Shown here piece by piece: positions 33,995 to 41,635 of a stretch of 64,000 nucleotides of DNA. Both the position numbers and the translations under genes were made by a program. Origin of the DNA: Chloroflexi bacterium HGW-Chloroflexi-3 (GTDB lineage Bacteria; Chloroflexota; Anaerolineae; Anaerolineales; Anaerolineaceae). The DNA is taken from contig PHBX01000014.1 in NCBI GenBank assembly GCA_002842045.1, positions 1 through 64,000 on the forward strand. The letters run 5' to 3'. The notes below the pieces were generated by a model. The model did no database searches, was not told the DNA's origin, and saw only the letters and a list, made by a program, of their open reading frames with translations. Within the stretch, counting starts at the first letter, position 1. Each line of letters opens with the position of its first letter.

Positions 33995-34870
33995 TTAGAT
34001 TCTGACCTGATTGTTAAAAGATTGATTTGCCACCATATTGATGATGGTATCCACCATTTTTCCGGGAATATCTACACCGGTTGGCTCTACACTATTTTTG
34101 AATTCCATGGTGTGATTGACTTCATTGACCCATAATTTACCTGAAGGGTCCTGCATTAAATCAACCGCAACAATATCACCACCAACCGCTCGTGCTGCAG
34201 CAACAGATAATGAATCAATCTCAGGTGTAATCGGACAATTCCCCGCTATGCCACCCCGGGCGGTGTTGGTGATCCAATGCTCCGAACGGCGTGTTATCGC
34301 GCAGATGGTTTCTCCACCCACTACAAATGAGCGAATATCACGGTCACCTTTATCGATGTATTCCTGAATATAGAAAATCGAATGCTGCACAGAGCCAAGA
34401 GCTGCCTTGTGCTCCAGAACTGCTTCGGCAGCTTCCCGGCAGGTGATTAATGCCAGTAAACGGCCCCAGGATCCAATGGTTGGTTTCAGCACGACCGGAT
34501 ATCCCATCTCTTCGATCGTTTCGAGGGCTGCCTCCGGGGTGAGTGCCAGACGAACTTTAGGGGTTGGTATCTGATTACGGATTAATGCCAGGGTTGTATT
34601 TTTCTTGTCACCACACATCCGCAACGTGTAGGCAGAGTTTATACAGGGAATATTCCAGGCTTCAAAGATTTCAAGTGCAGTCTGCGCCTGTGAATGACTG
34701 ATACAGCGATCCAGCAACACATCATACTGTAGCCAACGATCCATATTATGAAGATCAAATACAACTTCACGCACATCTATCAAATCAAAATCCACATTCC
34801 GCTGCTTAAAACTATCCATTAACATTTTTTCTTCTTTGCGAATCCTTGAAAATAAAATTCCTGCTTTCAT
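33995..34870 (-). CDS. lysX: Alpha-aminoadipate--LysW ligase (LysX, RimK-like ATP-grasp)
   Basis: 291 residues. It joins alpha-aminoadipate to the terminal Glu of LysW using ATP. The N-terminus [17 protein letters not shown] and the ATP-grasp segments [27 protein letters not shown] and [18 protein letters not shown] closely follow LysX of Thermus (from memory of that family). Its substrate lysW is 7 kb away in the next operon. AAAGGA lies 8 nt before the ATG. First structural gene after the tandem lysine attenuators. Confidence 0.85.
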   Translation of the reverse strand: MKAGILFSRIRKEEKMLMDSFKQRNVDFDLIDVREVVFDLHNMDRWLQYDVLLDRCISHSQAQTALEIFEAWNIPCINSAYTLRMCGDKKNTTLALIRNQIPTPKVRLALTPEAALETIEEMGYPVVLKPTIGSWGRLLALITCREAAEAVLEHKAALGSVQHSIFYIQEYIDKGDRDIRSFVVGGETICAITRRSEHWITNTARGGIAGNCPITPEIDSLSVAAARAVGGDIVAVDLMQDPSGKLWVNEVNHTMEFKNSVEPTGVDIPGKMVDTIINMVANQSFNNQVRI

Positions 34871-34882
34871 GTTATCCTTTCA

Positions 34883-34919
34883 AAAAATAAAAAAGCTTAC
34901 CATTCCGGCAAGCTCTTTT
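34883..34919 (-). terminator. Second (proximal) attenuator terminator in the lys leader
   Basis: Minus strand AGCTTGCC (34914-34907) pairs with GGTAAGCT (34901-34894), including one G-U pair that works only in the minus-strand RNA, with a 5-nt loop and six T plus more T-rich sequence. It lies 13 nt before the lysX ribosome-binding site. Confidence 0.8.
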
Positions 34920-34996
34920 TTCTGATAATTCCAAAAAAATGGTCAAAAAAATTAAAAACTCACCAGATACCGATCCGGTTTCTGCTTCTTGACCAT
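34899..34996 (-). promoter_or_regulatory. Alternative pairings of the second lysine attenuator
   Basis: After the leader stop comes TTGACCATT (34946-34938). Its TTGACCAT part can pair with ATGGTCAA inside the leader (codons 13-15, 34996-34989). Its ACCATT part can instead pair with AATGGT in the loop and 3' arm of the terminator (34904-34899). A ribosome stalled at Lys15/16 would cover the first site and favour antitermination; one at the stop codon would cover this segment and favour termination. The pairings are short, so this is less certain than in the other two attenuators. Confidence 0.5.
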
Positions 34997-35032
34997 CTTC
35001 TTTATCGTATTAAATAAGATTTTTTTGTTCAT
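34952..35032 (-). CDS. Second lysine leader peptide
   Basis: 26 residues starting MNKKILFNTIKKMVKKQK: seven Lys in the first 18 positions, in three pairs plus one. AAAGG (35042-35038) lies 5 nt before the ATG, so unlike the first leader peptide this one has a Shine-Dalgarno, and it overlaps the T-run of the upstream terminator. Its TAA is followed by a T-rich stretch and a second terminator. Role: lysine-tRNA-responsive attenuation of lysX and the homocitrate pathway. Confidence 0.8.
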   Translation of the reverse strand: MNKKILFNTIKKMVKKQKPDRYLVSF

Positions 35033-35045
35033 CAATACCTTTAAA

Positions 35046-35073
35046 ATAAAAACCTCGCCTTGTCTGGCGAGGG
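35046..35073 (-). terminator. First (distal) attenuator terminator in the lys leader
   Basis: Minus strand CCTCGCC (35072-35066), loop AGACAA, GGCGAGG (35059-35053), then TTTTTATTTT. A typical strong intrinsic terminator. It lies after the first leader peptide and before the second, so two termination points follow each other in one leader. Confidence 0.9.
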
Positions 35074-35109
35074 TAAATGCAATTCAAAATCGTTCAAACA
35101 ACCAGACAA
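35060..35109 (-). promoter_or_regulatory. Antiterminator pairing of the first lysine attenuator
   Basis: TTGTCTGG (35109-35102), beginning 3 nt after the leader stop codon, is perfectly complementary to CCAGACAA (35067-35060), the last two stem bases and the whole loop of the terminator. A ribosome that ends at the TAG (35115-35113) would cover TTGTCTGG and let the terminator form; one stalled on the Lys codons 12-15 would leave it free. Confidence 0.75.
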
Positions 35110-35112
35110 TAT

Positions 35113-35172
35113 CTAAAATATGTTGGTCTTTGCCTTCTTAGTTAAGGAAATGGAATTGAATTGATTGTTCAT
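35113..35172 (-). CDS. First lysine leader peptide
   Basis: 19 residues, ATG at 35172 and TAG at 35113: MNNQFNSISLTKKAKTNIF, with Lys at 12, 13 and 15. The ATG lies 8 nt after the -10 box, so the transcript should start 0-3 nt before it. The peptide is therefore probably read from a leaderless mRNA. Only three Lys codons are present, fewer than in the second peptide, so its threshold may differ. Coding is supported by its exact fit between the promoter, the antiterminator and the terminator. Confidence 0.75.
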   Translation of the reverse strand: MNNQFNSISLTKKAKTNIF

Positions 35173-35180
35173 AGATAATG

Positions 35181-35208
35181 ATTATAAAAGCAATTTAATA
35201 TTTGTCAA
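35181..35208 (-). promoter_or_regulatory. Promoter of the lysine operon
   Basis: TTGACA (35208-35203), 16-bp spacer, TATAAT (35186-35181): both hexamers are perfect consensus. The -35 overlaps the stop codon of the upstream toroid protein gene (35205-35207). Predicted transcription start about 35173-35175. Confidence 0.85.
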
Positions 35209-36233
35209 GTAAAATCTTGACAGTAAAATCTTAAGAGTGTGAATAAAACTTTAAAAGTGACCCATTTGTTGGGTTGTTTCTTCTTTCCAAAGTCATACCA
35301 TGTTTTACCTGCATCATCATATTCCAAAGCCCAGCGGCCGCTTGAATCCTGTTTGCTGGAGATAAAATCCAGTGCATTTTTCAGACGCGGATCACCTGCA
35401 TATCCCAACAGAACCAAAGCTTCAATGATCTGCAGAATATCAGTGACATAAAATACCGGAAATCCGAACTTCCACCAATTCCCGCTGGGTTTTTCACTCC
35501 ACCCACTGGGGTAGGTCGCATCAACGGGATCCACACTCAATAGAAAATCGATGCCTTGTTGGATGGCAGTATCAATGAGAGGTGTTCGTTGTGAGACTGG
35601 TAATTTACTGAATGCCAGCATGACTTTTGCCGCACCCCAGGCGCAGGGCAAACTGTTGTTGGCACCACAGGCAAACACAGGCCCACATTTCCCGGCGTAA
35701 TAGCGTTGGGGAGCTTTTTTCTCCGCCAATGGCGCCAGTCCTTCTCCGGTCACAGTGCGTGCCATCCACTCAAAAGCAGAGTCCAGTCGAGGGTCTTCGT
35801 ACCCGAGATCCAGTAAAGCTGCGCACAAGTTTCCCTGTAAACAATCAACCGTTCCGGAAGGAGGACCGTTCGAGCTGAACTGGCCGGTTTCATTAAAAGT
35901 GTGCTCCATCAAATATTGACAGGCTAAACGGATGCGCTTATCCATTTCAATATTGGCTCCCAGTTGACCAAGCAGGATGATGGACCAGATGATGCTGCGA
36001 TATTTCGGTAGATATCCAGGTCCGGGTTCCACCCAATAGCTATCCGGGTGCATTGCTTCCAGAATTTTCGCGATAGGACCTTCTTGATGCGCTTTTTCTC
36101 TGGCAGCAATCAATTCGGGATCATCCGCAGGTAATACCAATAAATCCCGCAAAGCAAGGTATCGCAAACCAGGATTTTCTTCCTCCAGCAGCCATGGGAG
36201 GGCTAATTCATAGAGTTTTGATTTATTGTCCAT
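35205..36233 (-). CDS. Alpha-alpha-toroid (prenyltransferase/squalene-cyclase-like) protein, second copy
   Basis: 342 residues. All-helical repeats with the look of terpenoid cyclase/protein prenyltransferase toroids: PWLLEEENPGLRYLALRDLL at the N-terminus, CLQGNLCAALLDLGYEDPRL, CAWGAAKVMLAFSKLP, FGFPVFYVTDILQIIEALV and a final QDSSGRWALEY, which resembles a QW motif. No DXDD or DDxxD cyclase acid motif was seen, so it may bind lipids or peptides rather than cyclise. It is a tandem paralogue of the next upstream gene (start overlaps that gene's stop by 11 nt). Last gene of the operon; the lys promoter overlaps its stop. Confidence 0.6.
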   Translation of the reverse strand: MDNKSKLYELALPWLLEEENPGLRYLALRDLLVLPADDPELIAAREKAHQEGPIAKILEAMHPDSYWVEPGPGYLPKYRSIIWSIILLGQLGANIEMDKRIRLACQYLMEHTFNETGQFSSNGPPSGTVDCLQGNLCAALLDLGYEDPRLDSAFEWMARTVTGEGLAPLAEKKAPQRYYAGKCGPVFACGANNSLPCAWGAAKVMLAFSKLPVSQRTPLIDTAIQQGIDFLLSVDPVDATYPSGWSEKPSGNWWKFGFPVFYVTDILQIIEALVLLGYAGDPRLKNALDFISSKQDSSGRWALEYDDAGKTWYDFGKKKQPNKWVTFKVLFTLLRFYCQDFT

Positions 36234-37257
36234 TTTTCGTATTCTGGTTAATAACAGAATTTCTTAATACTTTTAAAGCGCGATAGGTGACCCATTTGTT
36301 GGGCTGGTTTAATGGGCCAAATCTGACCCAGGTTTTATAATCATTTTCCAGGACCCATTGACCTTTTTCATCCTGTTTGTCTCGGATATATACAAGAGTG
36401 TTCGTAAGGCGAGGATCGTCACCCAACCCTACCCGTACTAATGCTTCTGCCAACTGGAGAATGTCGGTACCATAAAAAACCGGAAAGCCAAACTTCCACC
36501 AATCTGGGCTTGGTTTACTTCCGGTTCGGGTTGGGAAATCTGCCTTTAGTGGATCAATGGATAAAAAGAAATCAACAGCAGTCTCAATAGCGCTTTCCAC
36601 CTGAGGTGTTTGTTTCTCAGATGGAATCTTTCCCAGTGCCAGCAACACTTTGGTGCCACCCCAGGCGCACGGAAGACTGCCGTTATATCGGCAGGCAAAA
36701 ACAGGTCCGCAATTCCAGGGAAAATAATGCACCGTCGCTTTCTTATCGGTAAGCGGAGCGATGCCATCCCCGGTTACGCTGCGCACCATCCAATCGATGG
36801 CTAGCTCCATCCTGTTGTCCTGATATCCCAGATCCAGCAAGGCTGACACCAGGTTGCCTTGCAGGCAATCGATCGTGCCTGATGGGGTTCTGTCCGTGCT
36901 GAACTGCCCGGTCTCAGCCAGCGCATGATCGATAAGATACCGGCAGGCCAGTTGCAGGCGTTCATCCATTTCCACCGATGCACCTAATTGCGCCAGCATA
37001 ATCAATGACCAGACCCCGCTTTTATATTTGCAACTGTACCCTGCTCCCGGTGTAACCCAGTATCCTTCTGGTTTCATGGCATCCAGTATTTTGGCGATGG
37101 GTCCATCCCGATGAGACTTTTCCCTGGCAGCTATCAATTCGGGATCAGCATCGGACGACTCCAGGAGGTCCCGTAATGCCAGGTATCGTACACCCGGATT
37201 CTCTTCTTCTAATAACCAGGAAAGGCTTGCTGGATTTATTTTTTTGTTCCAGGTCAT
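36223..37257 (-). CDS. Alpha-alpha-toroid (prenyltransferase/squalene-cyclase-like) protein, first copy
   Basis: 344 residues. It shares most blocks with the second copy: SWLLEEENPGVRYLALRDLL, AREKSHRDGPIAKILDAM, GTIDCLQGNLVSALLDLGYQ, CAWGGTKVLLALGKIP and FGFPVFYGTDILQLAEALV. The two arose by tandem duplication and have since diverged. Cys residues near the centre (NCGPVFAC) are conserved in both and might bind metal, as zinc does in protein prenyltransferases; this is a guess. The start overlaps the SDR stop by 4 nt. Confidence 0.6.
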   Translation of the reverse strand: MTWNKKINPASLSWLLEEENPGVRYLALRDLLESSDADPELIAAREKSHRDGPIAKILDAMKPEGYWVTPGAGYSCKYKSGVWSLIMLAQLGASVEMDERLQLACRYLIDHALAETGQFSTDRTPSGTIDCLQGNLVSALLDLGYQDNRMELAIDWMVRSVTGDGIAPLTDKKATVHYFPWNCGPVFACRYNGSLPCAWGGTKVLLALGKIPSEKQTPQVESAIETAVDFFLSIDPLKADFPTRTGSKPSPDWWKFGFPVFYGTDILQLAEALVRVGLGDDPRLTNTLVYIRDKQDEKGQWVLENDYKTWVRFGPLNQPNKWVTYRALKVLRNSVINQNTKNGQ

Positions 37258-38066
37258 AATCTTTTCCCCACCTTCTTCCGTTGAAATTCAACAACACCCA
37301 TAACCTTCTTCAGCCAGTCTCCCAAAGAGGGTGATATTTCACAGGCAACACTTAACAATCGAGCGGGGGAAGAATTAACGAATGTCTCCAATTTTTCTTT
37401 CTCAATGGCTTTCACAACGGCTCTGGCAACTTGATTGGGGGTAGTAGACCCTAATAAGCTGGGTGACTTGAGATGAAATTTGGCAAACATACCAACCTCG
37501 GTAATATAGCCGGGGAGAATAGTTGAAAAATGAACCCCACTGCCTTCCAGTTCCAGGCGTAATCCGCGCGTCCATTCAGCCAAACCAGCTTTTGTACCAC
37601 AGTATGTGGCTGCGTAGGGTGCGCCGATTTTAGCGGCCACGGATGCAATGTTGACGATGTGACCCTCTCTCCGTTCCAGCATATGAGGAAGGACATGATA
37701 TGTTAACGCCATTGGAGCAAGCAGGTTGACTTCAATCGTTTTTTGAATTTCCTCCCAGGAAAGATCCAGATAGGCACCTTCCGTCTCCAGCCCGGCATTG
37801 TTAATCAGGATATCAATTCTGCCGAAGCTGATCATGACAGTTTCGACAAGTGACTGTTGTTGAGAGGTTTGTGCCAGGTCAACAGGCACAATCATTGTTT
37901 GTGTTCCATATTTACTCAAGTTGTTGGCAGTAGCCAACAAACCTACTTCGGATCGGGCAGCCAGAGCAATATGCGCTCCGCGAGCTGCCAGTGCTTCAGC
38001 AATGATGGGGCCAATACCCCTGGAACCCCCGGTCAGCAATATGTATTTTCCATAAATTGAGGTCAT
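37254..38066 (-). CDS. Short-chain dehydrogenase/reductase
   Basis: 270 residues. The start at 38066 (MTSIYGKYILLTGGSRGIGP) has GGAGGAGAT in front. Classical SDR motifs: TGGSRGIG for NAD(P), NNAGLETEGAY, and the catalytic Tyr and Lys in TYCGTKAGLAEWTRGL; a C-terminal helix with hydrophobic character follows. The substrate is not evident; related enzymes act on long-chain or steroid-type alcohols. It is cotranscribed with a membrane methyltransferase-like protein upstream and two toroid proteins downstream. Confidence 0.75.
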   Translation of the reverse strand: MTSIYGKYILLTGGSRGIGPIIAEALAARGAHIALAARSEVGLLATANNLSKYGTQTMIVPVDLAQTSQQQSLVETVMISFGRIDILINNAGLETEGAYLDLSWEEIQKTIEVNLLAPMALTYHVLPHMLERREGHIVNIASVAAKIGAPYAATYCGTKAGLAEWTRGLRLELEGSGVHFSTILPGYITEVGMFAKFHLKSPSLLGSTTPNQVARAVVKAIEKEKLETFVNSSPARLLSVACEISPSLGDWLKKVMGVVEFQRKKVGKRL

Positions 38067-38100
38067 TATCTCCTCCTTTATATTGAATGAATATTGAACC

Positions 38101-38685
38101 CTACCACACACCCGGAATTATACGAAATCGCACCTTTTTTACATAATCCGGATATCCTGGCAACTCAGTCTGCAGCGTTTGATCTTCAAGTGCTGTACGA
38201 ATAATCAGCAGAACCACAGTTATGCCACTGGCAATCATGGACCACCAGGAACCTAATAAAATGGACACTACCAGTTCGAATAAAAGTGCACCAACATAAG
38301 CAGGATGCCGCAGGAAACGGTAAGGTCCATCCATAATAACTTTCTGACTTCGCTCGGGTTGTAAGCGAACATTCTGGGAGAAAAAGGCATTGGAGTAGGT
38401 AGCCCAAACGACAAGAGCATAGCCCAGAATACAAAGCACAAGAGCAACGAATTGACTCGAAAATGAAAACTCCCCGCTCCAACTATTTCGTTGAACAAGA
38501 CCGACAATGATATATCGTCCAAGTTGAACAATTCCCAACAGGCTCATGATGATTGTATCCCAGGATTTACCACCCCGCCGTGATCCCAGTCGTTCGGCAA
38601 ACAGATCGGGATTGGTACGATAAATGACAATGCCAGCGCCAGTGATCCAGACGGGCAACATGCCAGCTGTGTTCAAGCCGGTCAT
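38101..38685 (-). CDS. Isoprenylcysteine carboxyl methyltransferase-like membrane protein, N-terminus replaced by a fusion
   Basis: 194 residues as read from ATG 38685. The C-terminal half is the ICMT/PEMT signature: MDGPYRFLRHPAYVGALLFE, then TALEDQTLQTELPGYPDYVK and RFRIIPGVW; four hydrophobic helices are present. The first 12 or so codons are GNAT sequence read in another frame; true homology begins at about ITGAGIVIYRTNPDLFAERL (38646). The first membrane helix and natural start have thus been lost in a deletion that joined it to a GNAT gene. The enzyme may still be made from the chance ATG. Operon partner of the SDR and toroids. Confidence 0.6.
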   Translation of the reverse strand: MTGLNTAGMLPVWITGAGIVIYRTNPDLFAERLGSRRGGKSWDTIIMSLLGIVQLGRYIIVGLVQRNSWSGEFSFSSQFVALVLCILGYALVVWATYSNAFFSQNVRLQPERSQKVIMDGPYRFLRHPAYVGALLFELVVSILLGSWWSMIASGITVVLLIIRTALEDQTLQTELPGYPDYVKKVRFRIIPGVW

Positions 38686-38767
38686 TAAGCAGAAAGACTT
38701 GACGCAGGAAATTGCGAATCCGCCAGTAATCAGCTTCAGAATGGTAGGTTTGCTGAATTAACTTCAT
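38630..38767 (-). pseudogene. GNAT acetyltransferase, N-terminal piece only
   Basis: 46 codons read MKLIQQTYHSEADYWRIRNF, then LRQVFLLNDRLEHSWHVARL and DHWRWH, a typical start of a Chloroflexi double-GNAT protein with the acceptor-binding helix. The rest of the gene is missing and the following bases belong to the ICMT-like gene in another frame. Clear remnant of a deletion junction at about 38630-38650. Confidence 0.6.
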
Positions 38768-38949
38768 ACGACCTCGATCAGCAAAGAAAAATTTTGATAT
38801 AAAGAATGGATTAGAATTTCTGTGAGATACCTGCTACGTTGAGTATAGCATTTTTCATTATGATTGGAATAATCAATTCATAACTTAAAGTGAGCAGAAA
38901 TGCTTGCCCGATTGAAAAAAATGTAAGAGTTATCTTGTGCGCCGTGTAT

Positions 38950-40725
38950 TTACAAAGGCCATAATAAAGGTGTCAGGATGATGGCGATCAGATAAACGGC
39001 AACAGTAAGCAGACCACCCACCTTTACAAAATCCAGAAAGCGATAGCGCCCCGGTCCATACACCATCAGACAGGCAGGTTCAAGTGGGGTGAGATAGGAG
39101 GTGCTGGCCGCAATGGCGATCATCATGGCAAAGGTGCGTGGATTCAATCCCAGTTGGATAGCCGTTTGAAGAGCAACAGGAATGACAACGGCTGCAGCTG
39201 CCTGGTTGGACATGGGTTGGGTCAGCAGCACTGTCAACACAAAAAAACCAGTCAGCAGCCAGATTGGGTTCCAGGTTCCTACCAGCCGGGTCAAAAGATC
39301 CGCCAGATATTGAGCTGTTCCGGTGGTTTGCATCGCAACCCCCAGAGCCAGCATGCTGCCAATCAGGATCAGCACTTTCCAATCCACCTGGCGATAAGCA
39401 TCTTCTGGAGTGATGCAGCGGGTGACAAACACCAAAAAAGTGCCGCCTAACAAAGCAGCCGGTAGTGGCAGGATATTCAGTCCACCTAATAACAGGGCAA
39501 AAGCGAATATAACCACCACACGCAAAGCACGTTTTGGATCAAAGCGTTGTACTTCCAACACCCCCAGCACATTGAAGGCATTCTCAGCTTGAAGCGCTTC
39601 AATCTGTTTCGGATTGCCCTGCACCAGCAGCACATCTCCCATTTGCAGGCGCGTATCAGCAATTTTTGTATGAACGATTCCAGTCCGCTGATTAATCGCA
39701 ACAACCTGAATATCAAAACGTTCACGCATCTTCATGCCTTTCACTGTTCGCCCGATGAAAGGAGAGCGTGGGAGCAAAACCACTTCTGCCAGCTTCAGGG
39801 ATTCACCCTGCAAGTCAGCATCCGAGAATTTGACGTCAGCCTGGATGTCGATTCCAGCCACATTTTTGATTTTTAAAATTGCTTCCGAGGCTCCTTCCAC
39901 CAGAAGCGCATCCCCTTCCTGGAGGATCGCATAAGCTGGTAAATGGACCATGCGTTTCCCTTCCCGGATGATGGAGAGGACGGTCAGATCATAATTACGC
40001 CCCAGATTGGATTCTGCCAGCGTTTTACCTGTCAGATTGGACCCTGGTGTGATGCGTAATTCTGCCAGGTAAGGCCGCAGGTTGAAGGTTTCGGTTAACG
40101 TTTGTGGTGTGGTGCGTTCAGGGATCAATCGTTTTCCAATTAAGAGCATATAGAGTATACCTGTCACCAATACCGGGATGCCGACTGGTGTCAGCTCAAA
40201 CATGCTAATGGGTGGCAAATCGAACTGGGTCATTAAGCCACTGACCACGATATTGGTGGAGGTGCTGACCAACGTCACGGAACTGGATAGAATTGCGGCA
40301 AAAGCCATGGGCATCAACAATTTCGAAGCATTCATCTTTGAACGCTGGCTAATTCCCAGTATGACCGGTAAAAAGAACGCAGCAGCTGCGGTGTTGTTGA
40401 TAAAAGCACTTAAAAGCGCTACCGCCAGCATGGTAGCCAACAACAGACTGCCCGGATGTTTACTGGTATATTGCAGCAGAACACGCCCAACCACTTCCAC
40501 CACTCCGTTTCGCATCAGGGCTGCGGTCATAATCAGCAACCCGAGGAGCAGCATGACGGTGTCGCTACCAAAGCCATCAAATGCCTGATCCAATGGTACC
40601 AACCCTGTCACAATCAATGCCACCAGAATACCTAGCGCAGTCACATCCGGTGGAACCCATTCGAAGGAGAATAGCAACAGCGCGATGAAAAGGATTATCA
40701 ATAATAAAATGATTGGCAAAGTCAT
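38950..40725 (-). CDS. SLC13-family sodium/anion permease with two TrkA-C domains
   Basis: 591 residues. Residues 1-190 and 410-591 hold about ten to twelve membrane segments (start LLIILFIALLLFSFEWVPPD, and AFINNTAAAAFFLPVILGI in the first half). In between are two RCK/TrkA-C domains (LRITPGSNLTGKTLAESNLG and VVLLPRSPFIGRTVKGMKMR). The C-terminal half has QPMSNQAAAAVVIPVA and SYLTPLEPACLMVYGPGRY, the SNT-type anion-binding pairs. Likely importer of sulfate, dicarboxylate or similar anions; TrkA-C ligands regulate it. Monocistronic. The fragment at 14451 is a decayed paralogue. Confidence 0.85.
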   Translation of the reverse strand: MTLPIILLLIILFIALLLFSFEWVPPDVTALGILVALIVTGLVPLDQAFDGFGSDTVMLLLGLLIMTAALMRNGVVEVVGRVLLQYTSKHPGSLLLATMLAVALLSAFINNTAAAAFFLPVILGISQRSKMNASKLLMPMAFAAILSSSVTLVSTSTNIVVSGLMTQFDLPPISMFELTPVGIPVLVTGILYMLLIGKRLIPERTTPQTLTETFNLRPYLAELRITPGSNLTGKTLAESNLGRNYDLTVLSIIREGKRMVHLPAYAILQEGDALLVEGASEAILKIKNVAGIDIQADVKFSDADLQGESLKLAEVVLLPRSPFIGRTVKGMKMRERFDIQVVAINQRTGIVHTKIADTRLQMGDVLLVQGNPKQIEALQAENAFNVLGVLEVQRFDPKRALRVVVIFAFALLLGGLNILPLPAALLGGTFLVFVTRCITPEDAYRQVDWKVLILIGSMLALGVAMQTTGTAQYLADLLTRLVGTWNPIWLLTGFFVLTVLLTQPMSNQAAAAVVIPVALQTAIQLGLNPRTFAMMIAIAASTSYLTPLEPACLMVYGPGRYRFLDFVKVGGLLTVAVYLIAIILTPLLWPL

Positions 40726-40759
40726 GTCACATCCTTGTTTGTATTATACAGAGAATCTC

Positions 40760-41446
40760 TCAGGAAGCCTGAACAGAAGCATTTGAAGGACTTTCTACCA
40801 GTACCAATTCGCCTTTCAGCCCCATCATGGAAAGATCATTCGCTGAGATGATTTTGAATCCAGCAGATTCTAAAGATTGTTGAACAAAAATCGGACGGCA
40901 ATCAAAAAACTGAGGAAACTTACTGTGAAACCATTCGTACAGTCCAGTCATGAAATTCGGATGCTTTCTGGATAATCCTACAACACTGATACGTCCACCC
41001 GTCCGCAGGCATCTTTTACATTCAGCCAGCACCTGTGGTATTTCGGGTGTATCAAATAGTTCCAATGTGAAACTGATCAATATCCCATCAAAAGATCCAT
41101 TGTAAAATGGCAACCATGTCCCATCTCCACAAAGCAATGTAACCCGATTGCTTTGCCCCGTCTTTTTAGCTCTGGATTGAGCGATATCAAGCATGCCGGT
41201 CGAAATATCGATACCGTAGATCTTGCTGGATCGACCTACAAACTCTGCCATTTTCACAATAGCTTGGCCAGTGCCACACCCAATCTCGAGAATGCTCTCG
41301 CCGATGCCAGGATCTAATTGGTAAATAGCCGCATTACGGGGTTTGCGCTCAAAATCTCCCGCCACGAGATCATACCAGCGGCTGAGTTTGTTATAAGCAG
41401 ACCTGGCTTGCTGTTTGGAGCGGGTTACACTACTGATTTGAGACAT
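40760..41446 (-). CDS. Class I SAM-dependent methyltransferase (UbiE-like)
   Basis: 228 residues. SAM-binding motif I is ILEIGCGTGQAIVKMAEFVG, with motif post-I YGIDISTGMLDIAQ; the motif II region is GDGTWLPFYNGSFDGILISF and the helix after it starts ELFDTPEIPQVLAE. Close to UbiE/COQ5 or Methyltransf_11 proteins; the acceptor is not known. It is preceded by three palindromes about 32 bp apart, so a DNA-binding regulator probably controls it. A ribosome-binding site GAAAG is weak. Confidence 0.75.
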   Translation of the reverse strand: MSQISSVTRSKQQARSAYNKLSRWYDLVAGDFERKPRNAAIYQLDPGIGESILEIGCGTGQAIVKMAEFVGRSSKIYGIDISTGMLDIAQSRAKKTGQSNRVTLLCGDGTWLPFYNGSFDGILISFTLELFDTPEIPQVLAECKRCLRTGGRISVVGLSRKHPNFMTGLYEWFHSKFPQFFDCRPIFVQQSLESAGFKIISANDLSMMGLKGELVLVESPSNASVQAS

Positions 41447-41532
41447 ACTTTCTCTTTCAATCTAAGAGCCATTTCCAAACAGGAACCAGTTCTAGTTCAA
41501 GCCCTTTTTCTCTAATCACACTATCCCCTTTA

Positions 41533-41614
41533 TCCTGTATACAAGAAAATTATATGCAATTTTTGTCTTGCATACAAGACAAAAGTTTCGTTTTTCGTCC
41601 TGTAAGCAGGACGA
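41533..41614. promoter_or_regulatory. Three evenly spaced palindromic operator-like sites
   Basis: TCCTGTATACAAGA (41533-41546), GTCTTGCATACAAGAC (41565-41580, arms extending to 10 bp) and GTCCTGTAAGCAGGAC (41597-41612) share the form GTCYTG-N4-CARGAC. Their centres are 33 and 32 bp apart, close to three DNA turns. They lie 90-170 bp upstream of the methyltransferase and after the stop of the phosphotransferase. The core CTTGNATACAAG resembles sites of FCD-type GntR regulators. No such gene is in the window. Confidence 0.6.
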
Positions 41615-41635
41615 TTCTGACCACCCAGGATGAAA

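Noticed and set aside
34871..35204. Lysine riboswitch (L-box) or T-box upstream of lysX
   Set aside because: No five-way L-box junction and no T-box sequence or specifier loop were recognised. The two Lys-coding peptides with matching antiterminators explain the region better.
38950..40725. Sodium/proton antiporter or arsenite pump
   Set aside because: The SNT-type loops and two TrkA-C domains fit SLC13 permeases better than ArsB.
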